Positions 1-6,376 of a stretch of DNA of 61,101 bases are shown piece after piece. The notes beneath the pieces were generated by a model. That model made no database searches. It was given only the letters and a program-made list of their open reading frames with translations, and was not told where the DNA came from. The stretch's first letter is position 1; every line of letters starts with the position of its first letter. This DNA is from Euzebyales bacterium (GTDB taxonomy: Bacteria; Actinomycetota; Nitriliruptoria; Euzebyales; Egibacteraceae). The stretch covers positions 1 through 61,101 of the forward strand of contig JACDBB010000217.1 in NCBI GenBank assembly GCA_013695145.1. The letters run 5' to 3'. The position numbers and the translations under genes are program-made.

Positions 1-1
1 G

Positions 2-58
2 GTCACCGGCCACCGCGCCGACGTGTTCGGCGTGTGCCAGGCGTGCCGCGCTCCCTGA
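2..58 (+). CDS. Fur-family regulator, C-terminal end (partial)
   Basis: The reading frame entering the window ends in a TGA at 56-58 and encodes the last 18 residues of a protein, VTGHRADVFGVCQACRAP. A GHR-x-D-x-FG-x-C-x-x-C tail is typical of Fur/Zur/PerR metal regulators, where the CxxC pair helps bind the structural zinc. The rest of the gene lies outside the window, so the metal specificity cannot be told. It converges on the threonyl-tRNA synthetase-like gene, whose stop is 31 bases away. Confidence 0.65.
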   Translation, partial: VTGHRADVFGVCQACRAP

Positions 59-89
59 TCGTCACCAGATCCGCCAGAGTCGTGGGCGG

Positions 90-1364
90 TCACCACAGCG
101 CCAGGTCACGGCTGGCGACCACCCTGGCCATGCGCGCCACGGCATCCGCGATCGGCACTGGCGCCAGCCGCCGGCCGTCGCGCAGTCGCAGGGCCACGGC
201 GCCGCCGCTGACCTCCCTGTCCCCGACCACCGCGATCCAGCACTCGCGCCGGTGCCGCGCGTCCCTGACCCGGGCGCCCAGGGTGCGGTCGGCCTGATCG
301 ACGTGCGCGCGCAGGTCCGCCGCTCGTGCCGCGTCGGCGACGCGGCCCGCGGCCGCCTCGTGCTCGGCCGCCACCGGCAGCACCACGAGCTGCCACGGCG
401 CCAGCCACGGCGGGAGCGCTCCGCGGTGGCGCTCCAGGAGGTGGGCGACCATCCGCTCCACGGTCGATGTGACGCTGCGGTGCAGCAGCACCGGACGATG
501 CGGCCGGCCATCCGCTCCGGTGTAGACCAGGTCGAAACGCTCCGGCAGCACGACATCGAGCTGGACGGTGGAGAGGGTCTCCTCGCGGCCCCTGTGGTCG
601 CGGACCTGCACGTCGATCTTCGGGCCGTAGAACGCCGCCTCGCCGACGGCCTCCTCGAACGGCACGCCCGCGTCGACGAGCACGGCCCGCAGCTGCGCCT
701 GGGTCCGCTACCACATCGCCGGTTCGTCCACGTACTTGCCGGACGGCCCCGCTCTCCCGGGAGTGTCGCGAAGCGACAGGCGGTAGCGGTGCCCGTCGAT
801 GCCCAGTGTGGCGTAGGCATCCTCGATCAGCTGGAGCATCAGGGCCGCCTCGGCCGGCACCTGCTCGGGGGCGCACAGCACGTGACCGTCGTTGAGCGTC
901 ATAGCGCGGACGCGGGACAGGCCGCCGACCACGCCGGAGCGCTCGTTGCGGTACATGGTGCCCAGCTCGGCGATGCGCACCGGAAGGTCCCGCCAGCTGT
1001 GCTGCAGCGCGGCGTAGACGAGCAGGTGGTGCGGGCAGTTCATCGGCCGGAGGACCACCTCCTCGTCACCGAGCCGCATGGGCGGGAACATGTCGTCGGC
1101 GTAGTGCGCCCAGTGACCCGACCGCTCGTACAGCTCACGCTTGGCGAGGGCTGGCGATCCGACGTGCTGGTAGCCGGCGTGCCGCTCCACGTCGAGGATG
1201 TAGCGCTCGAGCGCCGACCGGATGGCGGAGCCGGCTGGCAGCCACAGCGGGAGCCCGGCGCCCACCTGCGGGTGGGTGGTGAACAGCCCGAGCTGCCGGC
1301 CGAGCTGACGATGATCGTGCGGGTCAGGCGCTCCCGGCGCGTCGGGTGCGGTGGTGTCGCGCAT
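90..1364 (-). pseudogene. short threonyl-tRNA synthetase-like gene with in-frame amber codon
   Basis: Class II aminoacyl-tRNA synthetase core that would charge tRNA-Thr. It starts directly at the catalytic domain and lacks the N-terminal TGS and editing domains of normal ThrRS. Read through, it is about 424 codons. The zinc ligands are present: Cys in RPMNCPHH, His in LNDGHVLC and His in VLLHRSV. The motif 2 region (YRNERSGVVGGLSRVR) is divergent. The anticodon-binding domain begins at WLAPWQLVVLPV. The ATG at 1364 follows a clear AGGAGG. An in-frame TAG at 708-710 falls after KYVDEPAMW, exactly where the frame would continue as RTQAQLRA, so the gene is whole except for one codon. It is either a recent nonsense mutation (CAG to TAG fits), a sequencing error, or a readthrough site. 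A second, full-length thrS is expected elsewhere. Confidence 0.8.
708..710 (-). other. in-frame TAG codon inside the ThrRS-like gene
   Basis: The + strand reads cta here, so the gene strand has TAG. The frame on both sides is the same and both sides are clearly ThrRS. The position aligns with Asp in E. coli ThrRS (MWDRAEADL). TAG is a normal stop elsewhere in the window (ferredoxin, cysS, upp, phoU and others), so general amber recoding is unlikely. Confidence 0.85.
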
Positions 1365-1371
1365 GTGGTGG

Positions 1372-1387
1372 CCTCCTGGTCGGGAGG
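1372..1387 (-). promoter_or_regulatory. hairpin masking the ThrRS ribosome binding site
   Basis: On the gene strand CCTCC, a 6-nt loop and GGAGG form a perfect stem that includes the Shine-Dalgarno AGGAGG lying 7-8 nt before the ATG at 1364. Flanking GGCC bases can extend it. Folding would hide the ribosome binding site, which suggests control at translation as well as, or instead of, transcription. Confidence 0.5.
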
Positions 1388-1409
1388 TCCCGGCCCCGGA
1401 CGCGGCACA

Positions 1410-1459
1410 CACCACGACGCCCCGGGGCGGGACCCCGGGGCGGTGACGTCGGCGTGGTG
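1410..1459 (-). promoter_or_regulatory. attenuator-like hairpin in the ThrRS leader
   Basis: Immediately after the leader ORF stop, a 10-bp perfect stem (1418-1427 with 1433-1442, 5-nt loop) is nested inside a 7-bp outer stem (CACCACG at 1410-1416 with CGTGGTG at 1453-1459 on the + strand). No clear U-tract follows, as is usual in high-GC actinobacteria. The position between a Thr-rich leader ORF and the synthetase is that of an attenuator. The CGTCGT in its 3' arm could alternatively pair with the ACGACG of the Thr codon run. Confidence 0.55.
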
Positions 1460-1462
1460 CGG

Positions 1463-1528
1463 CTAGCGAACGCGACAGACCGCCGGGGGGAGCCCGGTGG
1501 TCGTCGTCGTGCTTCGCAAGCCTGCCAT
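1463..1528 (-). CDS. threonine-rich leader peptide of the ThrRS-like gene
   Basis: A 21-codon ORF (ATG at 1528, TAG at 1463-1465) has five consecutive threonine codons (ACG ACG ACG ACC ACC) at positions 7-11. It lies 98 nt upstream of the synthetase and is followed at once by nested hairpins. There is no Shine-Dalgarno. Instead a TATCGT box ends 7 nt before the ATG, the same layout as the leaderless starts of ispH, trkA and other genes here. The arrangement is that of ribosome-mediated attenuation, known in actinobacteria for amino-acid biosynthesis operons: scarcity of charged tRNA-Thr would stall the ribosome in the Thr run and change the fold. The function is inferred from layout only. Confidence 0.6.
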   Translation of the reverse strand: MAGLRSTTTTTGLPPAVCRVR

Positions 1529-1535
1529 CACTTAC

Positions 1536-1541
1536 ACGATA
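1536..1541 (-). promoter_or_regulatory. -10 box TATCGT of the Thr leader transcript
   Basis: TATCGT on the minus strand ends 7 nt before the leader ORF ATG, so transcription should begin at or within a base of that ATG. The first palindrome of the 40-bp repeat (from 1552) would lie near the -35 region. Confidence 0.5.
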
Positions 1542-1551
1542 TCGCGCAGAC

Positions 1552-1604
1552 CGACACCGTGTCGGAAGTCCTGCGGATAGCGGGGTGATCTCGACACGGT
1601 GTCA
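1552..1604 (+). repeat. 40-bp-period palindromic repeat, two units
   Basis: Two CGACAC(n)GTGTC palindromes start at 1552 and 1592, exactly 40 bp apart. The spacer matches (inverted) the repeats at 45281-45440: both carry TGTCGG-A-TCCTGCG and GCGGGG in the same register. It lies between the ferredoxin stop and the ThrRS leader promoter. Confidence 0.65.
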
Positions 1605-1620
1605 GCAAGGTGGGACCAGG

Positions 1621-1941
1621 CTACGTCCAGGCGGCGACCTTGGGGTGGTCCACGGGCGCCGCGCCGACCTTGGCGGCACCTCCCGGCGAGCCCAGACCGG
1701 AGACGTCGTCGTTGAAGAACTCGGCGTTCACGGGGGTGAACTCCTTCCACTCGTCGGGGACGTCATCCTCGTAGAAGATGGCCTCGACGGGGCAGGCTGG
1801 TTCGCAGGCGCCGCAGTCGACGCACTCGTCGGGGTGGATGTAGAGCATCCGCTCCCCCTCGTAGATGCAGTCGACGGGGCATTCCTCGATGCAGGCCCTG
1901 TCCTTCACGTCGATGCAAGGCTCTGCGATGGTGTAGGTCAT
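1621..1941 (-). CDS. fdxA: 7Fe-type ferredoxin
   Basis: Small soluble electron carrier of 106 residues. The sequence has cysteines at 9, 17, 21, 25, 40, 43, 46 and 50, in the CIEECPVDC and CVDCGACEPACP motifs that hold two Fe-S clusters in actinobacterial FdxA-type ferredoxins. The acidic C-terminal half (FYEDDVPDEW) is also typical. The ATG at 1941 was chosen because AAGGAG lies at the right distance and the family begins MTYTIAEPC; the upstream in-frame extension looks non-coding. The electron partner is unknown; actinobacterial homologs serve cytochrome P450s and other oxidoreductases. Confidence 0.93.
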   Translation of the reverse strand: MTYTIAEPCIDVKDRACIEECPVDCIYEGERMLYIHPDECVDCGACEPACPVEAIFYEDDVPDEWKEFTPVNAEFFNDDVSGLGSPGGAAKVGAAPVDHPKVAAWT

Positions 1942-2163
1942 CCCTGTGGCTCCTTGCCGGGACTCGAGCGGACCGCATCGCCGATTGGTACCACCGTTGG
2001 CGCCGACTCGGCAACTTCGGTCCGGCTGCGCCTTGACGACCCGCCTGGCGGTTGAGGTCACCGCGGATCCTATCCGCCGCCCACTGGCACCCCCGTCGTG
2101 CGGCCGTCCACCACCATCGAGAGCGCCCCGGCGGAGACGGTGACGAGCTCGTGCTCCCCAGGG

Positions 2164-2358
2164 GGATCAACCGTGAACGCGCTGTAGGTGTTCGCGGTGC
2201 GCGGCGGGCTGCTGTCGCTCACCCCGGTCCTCGCCTCCCTGTACCCGGTGCCCACCGTGCTGCTCGCGGGGAGCCTGCTGCGCGAGCGTCTCGACCGGCG
2301 CCGGTGGCTGGGCGTGGCCCATGCCGTCCTGGCGGTCGCGCTGATCGCCACGCCCTAG
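2164..2358 (+). pseudogene. EamA/DMT transporter, C-terminal remnant
   Basis: The frame encodes VNAL-stop-VFAVRGGLLSLTPVLASLYP and then two more hydrophobic blocks ending ALIATP, which is the last part of an EamA-family drug/metabolite transporter. A TAG at 2185-2187 interrupts the helix where the family usually has Tyr (NALYVFA). No upstream part is present: the sequence before about 2164 does not continue the family. It is therefore a dead 3' end. The opposite strand at 2070-2190 has a short open frame (reads HELVTVSAGALSMVVDG) that I do not recognise. Confidence 0.6.
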
Positions 2359-2400
2359 CTTGCGCGGATGTGGCAGGCTCGCTGATGAGTTGGTATCCAT

Positions 2401-2475
2401 GGCCATCGCTGCGCGATGGCCACACCCAAGATCTGTGAGAATCGCCCTCGCAAGCTCGGGCGCATTCACATGTCG
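2401..2475 (+). repeat. GGCCATCGC hairpin repeat, copy 1 (with long tail)
   Basis: A 21-nt hairpin (GGCCATCGC / GCGATGGCC arms) is followed by TGTGAGAATCGCC and then CTCGGGCGCATTCAC. The hairpin and the TGTGAGAATCGCC block recur inverted at 57363-57407. The GCTCGGGCGCATTCAC tail recurs at 42040-42055. Intergenic, just before the SH3-like gene. Confidence 0.7.
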
Positions 2476-2488
2476 GCGGGGGATGTCC

Positions 2489-2734
2489 ATGCGCGCGCGA
2501 TACGTGATCCGGATCGGACCCTCCGACGTCGGGGCGCGCGTCAGCGTGCGCGCCCGGATCGAGGCGGCGCCAGGTGAACCGGCGGCGACGGACGTCGTGG
2601 GCGTCCTCCTCTCGTGGGCGGGGGGTGTGCTCGTGGTCCAACGGCGGGACGGCACACGCGCGACCATCGCCGCGGCCGATCTGCTCGCGGGCAGGCGGAT
2701 ACCGCCAGAGCCCGTCCGACGGCCGCGTTCCTGA
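2489..2734 (+). CDS. small SH3-like domain protein
   Basis: Basic protein of 81 residues. The pattern IGPSDVGARVSVR, then TDVVGVLLSWAGGVLVVQ and RDGTRATIAAADLLAGRRIPP, matches the SH3-like domain found at the N-terminus of some actinobacterial GNAT acetyltransferases, here standing alone with no acetyltransferase after it. The start at 2489 was chosen over an in-frame ATG 6 bases earlier because GGGGG sits about 7 nt upstream of it. Its function is unknown. The preceding repeat tail provides most of its upstream region. Confidence 0.6.
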   Translation: MRARYVIRIGPSDVGARVSVRARIEAAPGEPAATDVVGVLLSWAGGVLVVQRRDGTRATIAAADLLAGRRIPPEPVRRPRS

Positions 2735-2841
2735 CGCACGCCCCACCGCGCTGCGACGCCTCGCCAGCGCCTCGACTGGGTAGGATCGACGGTCGATGCC
2801 TCTCCAGCGCGGGGCACGAGGGGTCGGCCGCGCGGTGGAGG

Positions 2842-2847
2842 TACGAT
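2842..2847 (+). promoter_or_regulatory. -10 box TACGAT before the MarR gene
   Basis: TACGAT would place the transcript start near 2853, giving a short 5' UTR that contains AGGAGG (2857-2862) ahead of the GTG at 2873. Confidence 0.45.
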
Positions 2848-2872
2848 CGTCTCATTGAGGAGGACCACCGCC

Positions 2873-3484
2873 GTGACGCAGCCTGCGGGCGACATCGAAC
2901 CTGCTCCGCTGGTGCCCCACCGTCCAGTTGCGCCAGACACGCACCCGCTCGAGCTGGAGCGCCTGGCCCTGCAGGAGCGCAGCCACCCTGACTGCGACCC
3001 CCTTCAGGTGCAGGCCACGATCTGGCTGTTCCGCGCTTACGGCGCCGCGGTGAACTCCCAGGCCGACGAGCTGCGCGTCCTCGGCCTCTCGCCGAGCGGG
3101 TTCAACGTGCTGATGGCGCTGCTGAACACCCCTGGGCACACCCTGGAGCCCTGCCAGCTGGCTGACCGGCTGCTGGTCAGCCGCCCGTCGGTCACCGGAC
3201 TCCTGGACACCCTCCAGTCCAAGGGGCTCGTCACCCGACGCCGGCACGGCGTGGACCGTAGGCGCGTGCTCGTCGAGCTGACCGACGCCGCCCACGGGGT
3301 GCTGTCGAGCCATTTTCCCATCCACTACCGCGAGCAGGCCGCCGTGTGGGATGAGTTGAGCCCCGACGAGCTCGGACAGCTCGTGTCCCTTCTGCGCCGC
3401 GTCCGCGGCGCGGTCCCCGCCCACTTGCACGACGAACGCGACCTCGGCGGATCGGGCGCGGGCGACGACCCGCGCACGGCCTGA
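2873..3484 (+). CDS. MarR-family transcriptional regulator
   Basis: DNA-binding regulator of 203 residues. After a Pro-rich N-terminal extension of about 40 residues, a helical dimerisation region leads to a winged helix-turn-helix (LEPCQLADRLLVSRPSVTG, about residues 90-110) and a basic wing (RRRHGVDRRRVLVELTD). GTG at 2873 was chosen because AGGAGG is 10 nt upstream. Its stop lies 8 nt before cysS, so the two are probably co-transcribed, which is unusual for a MarR regulator. Ligand and targets are unknown; members often respond to phenolics or oxidants. Confidence 0.85.
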   Translation: MTQPAGDIEPAPLVPHRPVAPDTHPLELERLALQERSHPDCDPLQVQATIWLFRAYGAAVNSQADELRVLGLSPSGFNVLMALLNTPGHTLEPCQLADRLLVSRPSVTGLLDTLQSKGLVTRRRHGVDRRRVLVELTDAAHGVLSSHFPIHYREQAAVWDELSPDELGQLVSLLRRVRGAVPAHLHDERDLGGSGAGDDPRTA

Positions 3485-3492
3485 GCCCGCCG

Positions 3493-4911
3493 GTGCTGAC
3501 CGTCACCAACACCCGGACCCGCTCCCGCCAGGAGCTGGTGCGACCTCGCGGCCGTCCACTCACGCTGTACGCCTGCGGCCCCACGGTCTACCGCACCGCG
3601 CACGTCGGCAACCTGCGGACCTTCCTGCTGGCCGACCTGGTCCGCCGTGCCCTGGCGAGCGAAGGCGTCGATGTGCGCGCCGTGCAGAACATCACCGACG
3701 TCGGCCACCTGGCCGGCGACACCCACGACGAGGGAGCGGACAAGGTGCAGCTGGCAGCCGAGGTCGAGGGTAGGTCGACCGAGGAGATCGCCGCCTTCTA
3801 CACCGAGCGCTACATGGCTGACGCCGATGCGCTGAACCTGCGGCGCTACGACGCCTACCCGCGCGCAACCGACCACATCGACGCGATGCTCGACCTGATC
3901 CGGCGGCTGGAGGCGGGCGGGTACGCCTACGACACCCGCGCGGCGGTGTACTTCGACGTGCGCCGCTTCCCCCGCTACGGGGCACTGTCCGGCAATCGCC
4001 TGGAGGACCTGCGGCCGGGCCACCGGTCGGGACGCACCGCTCCTGACAAGCGCTTCCACGCCGACTTCGCGCTGTGGCGCAAGGCGGGGCCGCGGCGGGG
4101 TGCGGCATGGGACTCCCCGTGGGGCCGGGGCTTCCCTGGGTGGCACATCGAGTGCTCGGCGATGGGCCTGGAGCTGCTCGGCGAGCGGATCGACGTGCAC
4201 CTTGGCGGCGTGGACCTGGCCTTCCCCCACCACGAGAGCGAGATCGCCCAGTCCGAGGCGGCGGTCGGGCACCGCGTGGTCGATGTCTGGATGCACGGCG
4301 CGCATGTGCTGTCCGACGGGCGCAAGATGGCCAAGTCGACCGGCAACGTGCTTGACGTGGCGGCGCTCCGGGAGGGGGGCCTGGACCCGCTGGCGTTCCG
4401 GCTGCTGTGCCTGCAGGCTCGCTACCGCACGCAGCTCAACGTGACCTGGGATGCGCTGGCTGGCGCCGACCGGAGCCTGGCTCGCCTGCGGCAGCGGGTC
4501 GGTGAGCTGTCCCGCGCCACCGACGACGCGACCGACCAGCAAGCGGCCGACGAGGTCGAGGCACGCTTCCTGGCTGCGGTCTGCGACGACCTCGACACGC
4601 CGACGGCGCTCCAGCTCGTGCATGAGGTGGCTGCCGGCGAGGGGTGCGCGGCGGAGCTGTCGCCCGGTGCCCGGGCGGCGTTGCTGCGGCGCTGCGACGC
4701 GATCCTGGGGCTCGACCTCGTCCGCGATCTCGATCGCGTGCACAGCGACGGCCCGCCGCTCCCGCCGGGCGCGCCCGAGCAGATGGCCAGCCGCGAGCGG
4801 GCGCGGGCGGCCAAGGAGTGGACCGCGGCGGACGAGCTCCGCACCGAGCTGTCCGCGCTGGGCGTCGACGTGATCGACACGCCCGACGGTCCCCGCTGGA
4901 CCCTCAGGTAG
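3493..4911 (+). CDS. cysS: cysteinyl-tRNA synthetase
   Basis: Class I synthetase that charges tRNA-Cys; 472 residues, normal length. The HIGH-type motif is HVGN (37-40) and the KMSKS motif is KMAKST (about 278). The four zinc ligands of the family are visible: Cys28 (YACGPTVY), Cys221 (WHIECSAM) and the HHESE segment near 246-250. NITDVGHL and HLGGVDLAFPHHE are CysRS signatures; MshC (the mycothiol ligase paralog) is excluded by the full C-terminal tRNA-binding region. It starts with GTG 8 nt after the MarR stop without a strong ribosome binding site, suggesting coupled translation. Confidence 0.95.
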   Translation: MLTVTNTRTRSRQELVRPRGRPLTLYACGPTVYRTAHVGNLRTFLLADLVRRALASEGVDVRAVQNITDVGHLAGDTHDEGADKVQLAAEVEGRSTEEIAAFYTERYMADADALNLRRYDAYPRATDHIDAMLDLIRRLEAGGYAYDTRAAVYFDVRRFPRYGALSGNRLEDLRPGHRSGRTAPDKRFHADFALWRKAGPRRGAAWDSPWGRGFPGWHIECSAMGLELLGERIDVHLGGVDLAFPHHESEIAQSEAAVGHRVVDVWMHGAHVLSDGRKMAKSTGNVLDVAALREGGLDPLAFRLLCLQARYRTQLNVTWDALAGADRSLARLRQRVGELSRATDDATDQQAADEVEARFLAAVCDDLDTPTALQLVHEVAAGEGCAAELSPGARAALLRRCDAILGLDLVRDLDRVHSDGPPLPPGAPEQMASRERARAAKEWTAADELRTELSALGVDVIDTPDGPRWTLR

Positions 4912-4943
4912 CCGGCACCGGCGTGCACCGCCTCCCAAGGAGC

Positions 4944-4969
4944 TCACCCCTTGCCTACAGCTGGGGTGA
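4944..4969. terminator. hairpin between convergent cysS and flavoprotein gene
   Basis: TCACCCC (4944-4950) pairs with GGGGTGA (4963-4969) across a 12-nt loop. It lies between two convergent genes and overlaps the stop of the minus-strand one, so it may act on both. There is no U-tract. Confidence 0.4.
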
Positions 4970-6376
4970 CAGGCCGAGGTCGTGAGTGAGCTTGCGGGCG
5001 GCGACCTGGAGGAGGTCCCAGACCCCACCGAACGGCGGAGCGTAGGACAGGTCGAGGAGCTGGGCCTGCTGGACGGTGACGCCCAGCTGGCACCACACGG
5101 CGGCCACGTCGATGCGCTTTGCGACATTGCCGCTGCCGACCAGCTGACAGCCGAGCACGCGGCCCGTCCGCTCCTCGGCCAGCATCTTGACGTGCACGAC
5201 GCCCGCATCGGCCATGTACCCGGCCCGCGCCGTGGTGTCGAACGCCGTCGCCGCGTACGCGACCCCGGCCTCGCGGGCGTCGCCCTCGTGCAGGCCAGTG
5301 CGGCCGATCTCCCAGTCGCAGACCTTGGTCACCGCGGTGCCGACCACGCCGGGGAACGCCGCGGCGCCGCGTCCTCCATGGCGGGCCGCCAGCAGGTCGA
5401 TCGCGGCCACCTTCCCCTGCTTGTTGGCGTGCGTGCCTAGCTGCACGTTGCGGCGCAGCCCAGCGACGAGGTCGCGCGACTCGACGACGTCGCCGGCGGC
5501 CCACACCCCCTCGACGCTGGTGCGCATCTGCGCGTCGACCACGACGGCCCCGGTGCCTCCCAGCGCGCAGCCCGCCGACTCGGCCAGCGCGGCGTTCGGC
5601 CGCGACCCCGCCGCCAGGATCACCACGTCCGCCGGGTAGGTTCCCGCGCTGGTGGTCACCTCGGTCGCCCGCCCGCCGGACCCAGTGACCACCTTCAGGT
5701 CCTCGCCGAGACGCAGCTTGACGCCGAAGTCGCGCAGCGCCCGCTCGACGTGTGCGGCCATGTCGGGGTCCAGGGCCTTGTTCATGACCTGCGCGGCGCG
5801 GTCGATCAGCACCGCGTCGACGCCGCGGCGCACCAGCGCCTCGGCGATCTCCATGCCGATGTAGCCGCCGCCGACCACGGCGGCGTCGCGGACGGCCGGC
5901 CCGCCCGCGACCGCACGCTCGTCCAGGTGGCGGCGCAGCGCTTCACCCTCGTCGAGCGTGTGCACGACGTGACCGAACGTCTCCAGGCCCTCGACGTCGG
6001 GGGTGAACGGGTGGGCGCCGGTCGCGATCAGCAGCGCGTCGTAAGGCTCGTCGCGCTCCTCACCGGACTCCAGGTCGCGGAGGTGCACCGTGCGGGCCGC
6101 GGGGTCGGCACTCAGCGCCTCCGTCCGCATGTGCACCGTCATCGATTGCTCGCGGAACTCCTCGGGCGTGCGGACGACCAGCGCGTCGGCGTCGTCGACC
6201 TCACCGCCCACCAAGTAGGGGATGCCGCACATCGAGTACGACGTGTGGTTGCCGCGCTCGACGACGACGATGTCGGCACCAGGGTCGGCGCGCCGCACGT
6301 GCGACGCGGCGGTCATCCCGGCGGCGTCGCCCCCGACGACCAGCAGGCGCCAGGTCTTGCCCGTCGATCCGCTCAC
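4955..6376 (-). CDS. CoA-disulfide-reductase-like FAD/NAD(P) oxidoreductase
   Basis: Flavoprotein of 473 residues of the pyridine nucleotide-disulfide oxidoreductase family. Domains in order: FAD-binding (VVGGDAAGM, from about 14), a single redox Cys50 in SYSMCGIPYLVGG, NAD(P)-binding (VVGGGYIGMEIA, about 160-175), a second FAD motif (GVWAAGDVVE) and the dimerisation domain. One active-site cysteine rather than CxxxxC places it with CoA disulfide reductases, NADH oxidases and peroxidases. In a mycothiol organism the substrate could be another low-molecular-weight disulfide; that is inference. The GTG start overlaps the pyruvate kinase stop (GTGA), so it is the second gene of an operon. Confidence 0.85.
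   Translation of the reverse strand: MSGSTGKTWRLLVVGGDAAGMTAASHVRRADPGADIVVVERGNHTSYSMCGIPYLVGGEVDDADALVVRTPEEFREQSMTVHMRTEALSADPAARTVHLRDLESGEERDEPYDALLIATGAHPFTPDVEGLETFGHVVHTLDEGEALRRHLDERAVAGGPAVRDAAVVGGGYIGMEIAEALVRRGVDAVLIDRAAQVMNKALDPDMAAHVERALRDFGVKLRLGEDLKVVTGSGGRATEVTTSAGTYPADVVILAAGSRPNAALAESAGCALGGTGAVVVDAQMRTSVEGVWAAGDVVESRDLVAGLRRNVQLGTHANKQGKVAAIDLLAARHGGRGAAAFPGVVGTAVTKVCDWEIGRTGLHEGDAREAGVAYAATAFDTTARAGYMADAGVVHVKMLAEERTGRVLGCQLVGSGNVAKRIDVAAVWCQLGVTVQQAQLLDLSYAPPFGGVWDLLQVAARKLTHDLGLSPQL

Noticed and set aside
90-1364. Zinc-independent ThrRS of a Zur regulon
   Set aside because: All three zinc ligands of ThrRS are present.
1529-1620. Operator for a Zur or ArsR-like repressor at CGACAC-GTGTCG
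   Set aside because: The same dyad recurs as part of the 40-bp repeat at a distant gene end, so it is better explained as that repeat family.
3325-5208. 627-codon minus-strand open frame across cysS
   Set aside because: Antisense shadow of cysS and MarR in GC-rich DNA; no family resemblance and no start signals.
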